Of a stretch of 7,559 bases of DNA, positions 6,068 to 7,559 are shown one piece after another (the stretch's first letter is position 1; each line of letters opens with the position of its first letter). The position numbers and the translations under genes are program-made. The stretch is from Solirubrobacteraceae bacterium (lineage in GTDB: Bacteria > Actinomycetota > Thermoleophilia > Solirubrobacterales > Solirubrobacteraceae), in NCBI GenBank assembly GCA_016462625.1, contig JAEMSV010000148.1, positions 1 to 7,559 on the forward strand, given 5' to 3'. Below the pieces are notes generated by a model. That model made no database searches. It was not told where the DNA came from and was given only the letters and a program-made list of their open reading frames with translations.

Positions 6068-6912
6068 GCGTGAGCGTCCTGCTGGCCGGGATCGCCGCCG
6101 CCTTCGCGACCGTCGCGGCGGCCGAGGCGATCGTGCTGACCCATCACCGCTCGCGTGCACGGCCGAAGCGGTCGCGGCGGCCGGCTCGCCGGGGACCGCT
6201 GGTGGGCGTCGTGGCGGCCATCGGCCGTCGCACCGGCTGGGCGTCGGGCGGAGACGCACTCGCCGCGCGGCTCGCCGCGGCCGGCGCACCACTCGGGCTG
6301 ACCCCCGCGGACGTCGCCGCGCTGAAAGTCGGCACGGCGCTCGTGGCGGTCGGGATGAGCGCGGTGTGGGCCTCCGCGCTCCCGGGCCGTCTCGGGCTCC
6401 TCGCGATCGTGGCGGCGCCAGTGTGCGGCTTCGTGCTCCCGGACGCGCTGCTCGCGCGGCAGGCCCGGCGCCGGGCGGAGGTGCTGGAGCGCGAGGTGCC
6501 CGACGTCTTCGATCTCCTGCGCGTGGCGGTCGGGGCAGGGCTCGCGCCTGACCGGGCGCTACGCGACGTCGCGTCGTACCGCGGCGGCCTGCTCGGCGCG
6601 GAGCTGGGCCGGACCGCCCGTCAGGTGGAGCTCGGCGTCCCGCGCGGGAAGGCGTTCGCCTCGCTGGCGGCGCGCTGCCCGATCGAGCCGGTGCAGGCCC
6701 TGGTCGCCGCGCTCGGTCGGGCGGATCGCCATGGGGCACCACTCGACGAGGCACTGACGGCGCTGGCCGCCCAGGCCCGCGCCGACCGCGCGCGGCACGC
6801 CCAGGAGGCCGGAGCGCGCGCGGCGCCCCAGATCCAGCTCATCGTGGCGATGGTGCTGGTCCCGGCGGTGATGCTGCTCGTCGGAGCGTCGCTGGTCCGT
6901 GGGCTGACGTGA
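6064..6912 (+). CDS. tadC: TadC-like inner-membrane platform protein (T2SSF domain)
   Basis: A 282-aa second platform protein of the Tad machine. Hydrophobic segments are at about 5-25, 85-103, 108-128 and 258-277. The family signature LPDALLARQARRRAEVLERE (125-144) is followed by VPDVFDLLRVAVGAGLAPD (145-163), typical of TadC. The cytoplasmic F domain extends to about 250, with CPIEPVQALVAALGRADRHG (205-224) and the terminal PQIQLIVAMVLVPAVMLLVG (255-274). A basic stretch (29-43, RSRARPKRSRRPARR) follows the first membrane segment, consistent with a cytoplasmic location. It is the last gene of the run: no pseudopilin or other tad gene follows, and a strong hairpin begins at its stop codon. 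Confidence 0.9.
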   Translation: MSVSVLLAGIAAAFATVAAAEAIVLTHHRSRARPKRSRRPARRGPLVGVVAAIGRRTGWASGGDALAARLAAAGAPLGLTPADVAALKVGTALVAVGMSAVWASALPGRLGLLAIVAAPVCGFVLPDALLARQARRRAEVLEREVPDVFDLLRVAVGAGLAPDRALRDVASYRGGLLGAELGRTARQVELGVPRGKAFASLAARCPIEPVQALVAALGRADRHGAPLDEALTALAAQARADRARHAQEAGARAAPQIQLIVAMVLVPAVMLLVGASLVRGLT

Positions 6913-6941
6913 CGGCGGCCCGCCGGATGGCGGGCCGCCGT
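6912..6941. terminator. Bidirectional hairpin terminator between convergent genes
   Basis: ACGGCGGCCCGCC (6912-6924) is perfectly complementary to GGCGGGCCGCCGT (6929-6941) around the loop GGAT. The stem starts at the last base of the tadC stop, and its other end is 10 bases from the stop of the minus-strand gene. There is no T-run on either strand, common in high-GC actinobacteria, so it may act as a hairpin-only terminator or a 3'-end stabiliser for both transcripts. Confidence 0.75.
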
Positions 6942-6951
6942 GACGGAGACG

Positions 6952-7559
6952 TCAGTCGTTCAGCGTGAGGACGACGCGGCCGCGGGTGACCTCGTCGTCG
7001 GTCTGACCGCCGGCGGCGAGCGCCTGGAGCGCCTTGGCCGTCGGCTCGAACTGCTTGAACTCCGGATCGCTGGTGAGGCCGAACCCGTCGAGCAGGCTGA
7101 GGATCGGCGGGAAGCCGACGTACAGCGCGGGCTTGAGGCCGTCGCCGAGGGCCTCGGCGGCGTCCTTGTAGCCGGCGTTGTCGCCCAGCGTGCCCGACGG
7201 CTTGATGGCCGCCTGCAGGGCGGGGTCCGTCAGCGCGACGATGAACTTGTCACCGGCGAGCGCGACGTTGACCGGCAGCGGCAGCTGCGGGCTCGTGACC
7301 CGGAAGCCCGCGTCGACGCCGGACGCCGAGAGGGGGCTGGTCTTCACGCCGGCGTCGCCGCCGAACAGGGTGAGCAGCCGCTCGATGACGGGGATCGCCT
7401 TCTTCGTCGCCGCGGGGTCCGTCGACTGCACGACCACGGCGCCGCCGATGTCGGTGAGGTTGGTCCCGCGCGCGAAGATCGCGGCCGGGCCCATCCACGA
7501 GATCAGGTCCTTGCGGATGTCGATCTTCAGCTGGCGGTTGAGCTGCTCGATGATCGTGT
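6952..7559 (-). CDS. C-terminal part of a DUF3352-like protein (partial)
   Basis: The frame is open from the right window edge to a TGA at 6954-6952, giving 201 complete codons. Reading continues upstream of the first ATG at 7494 without a stop: the 21 extra codons encode TIIEQLNRQLKIDIRKDLIS followed by WMGPAAIF, so that ATG is internal and the true start lies beyond the window. The pattern of an amphipathic helix, then DIRKDLISWMG, repeated beta-rich segments (GGAVVVQSTDP, FIVALTD) and the tail QALAAGGQTDDEVTRGRVVLTL resembles DUF3352 proteins, usually exported proteins of unknown function. The visible part has no membrane segment or catalytic motif. It is convergent with the tad run and shares its terminator, so a functional link to the pilus is not implied. 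The family call is from memory of the pattern. Confidence 0.7.
   Translation of the reverse strand, partial: TIIEQLNRQLKIDIRKDLISWMGPAAIFARGTNLTDIGGAVVVQSTDPAATKKAIPVIERLLTLFGGDAGVKTSPLSASGVDAGFRVTSPQLPLPVNVALAGDKFIVALTDPALQAAIKPSGTLGDNAGYKDAAEALGDGLKPALYVGFPPILSLLDGFGLTSDPEFKQFEPTAKALQALAAGGQTDDEVTRGRVVLTLND

Noticed and set aside
5138..6754. 538-codon minus-strand open frame opposite tadB/tadC
   Set aside because: Composition is Arg/Pro/Ala low-complexity, and it is fully antisense to two clear T2SSF genes.
1..7559. tRNA, rRNA, CRISPR array, insertion sequence or attachment site
   Set aside because: No regularly spaced repeats, transposase motifs, terminal inverted repeats or RNA gene signatures were seen on either strand.

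Overview
This is a very G+C-rich bacterial window with NNG/NNC-biased codons and ATGA-overlapped genes. It looks like a high-GC actinobacterium. The combination of a Tad-type pilus locus with a C-terminal DUF3352-like protein suggests, but does not prove, a Thermoleophilia/Solirubrobacterales-type lineage.

Layout. A minus-strand gene of unknown function starts at 91 and runs off the left edge. After a 95-base divergent intergenic region with several short inverted repeats, seven co-directional plus-strand genes follow (187-6912): an OmpR/PhoB-type response regulator; a small membrane histidine kinase with no extracellular sensor domain; a CpaB/RcpC-like SAF-domain pilus assembly protein; a large secreted protein with a TIG-like domain and six EF-hand-like (thrombospondin type 3/dockerin-like) calcium loops; the CpaF/TadA ATPase; and the TadB and TadC inner-membrane platform proteins. 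The run ends at a perfect 13-bp hairpin, probably shared with a convergent minus-strand gene (DUF3352-like) that enters from the right edge.

How the genes work together. The regulator and kinase form a two-component system apparently transcribed with the pilus/secretion machine it may control. CpaF would power the machine, TadB and TadC would form the membrane platform, and CpaB would act outside the membrane. No Flp prepilin, TadE/TadF pseudopilin, prepilin peptidase or CpaE/TadZ gene is in the window, so these must lie elsewhere or be absent. The secreted calcium-loop protein sits where a structural or surface component might be expected.

The most unusual points are (1) the secreted multi-EF-loop protein embedded between cpaB and cpaF, (2) a perfect 12-bp stem with a 4-nt loop that buries the cpaF start codon, and (3) the pattern of junctions: four gene borders are tight ATGA overlaps, while both borders of the secreted-protein gene carry a hairpin, as if that gene were a separately controlled module.
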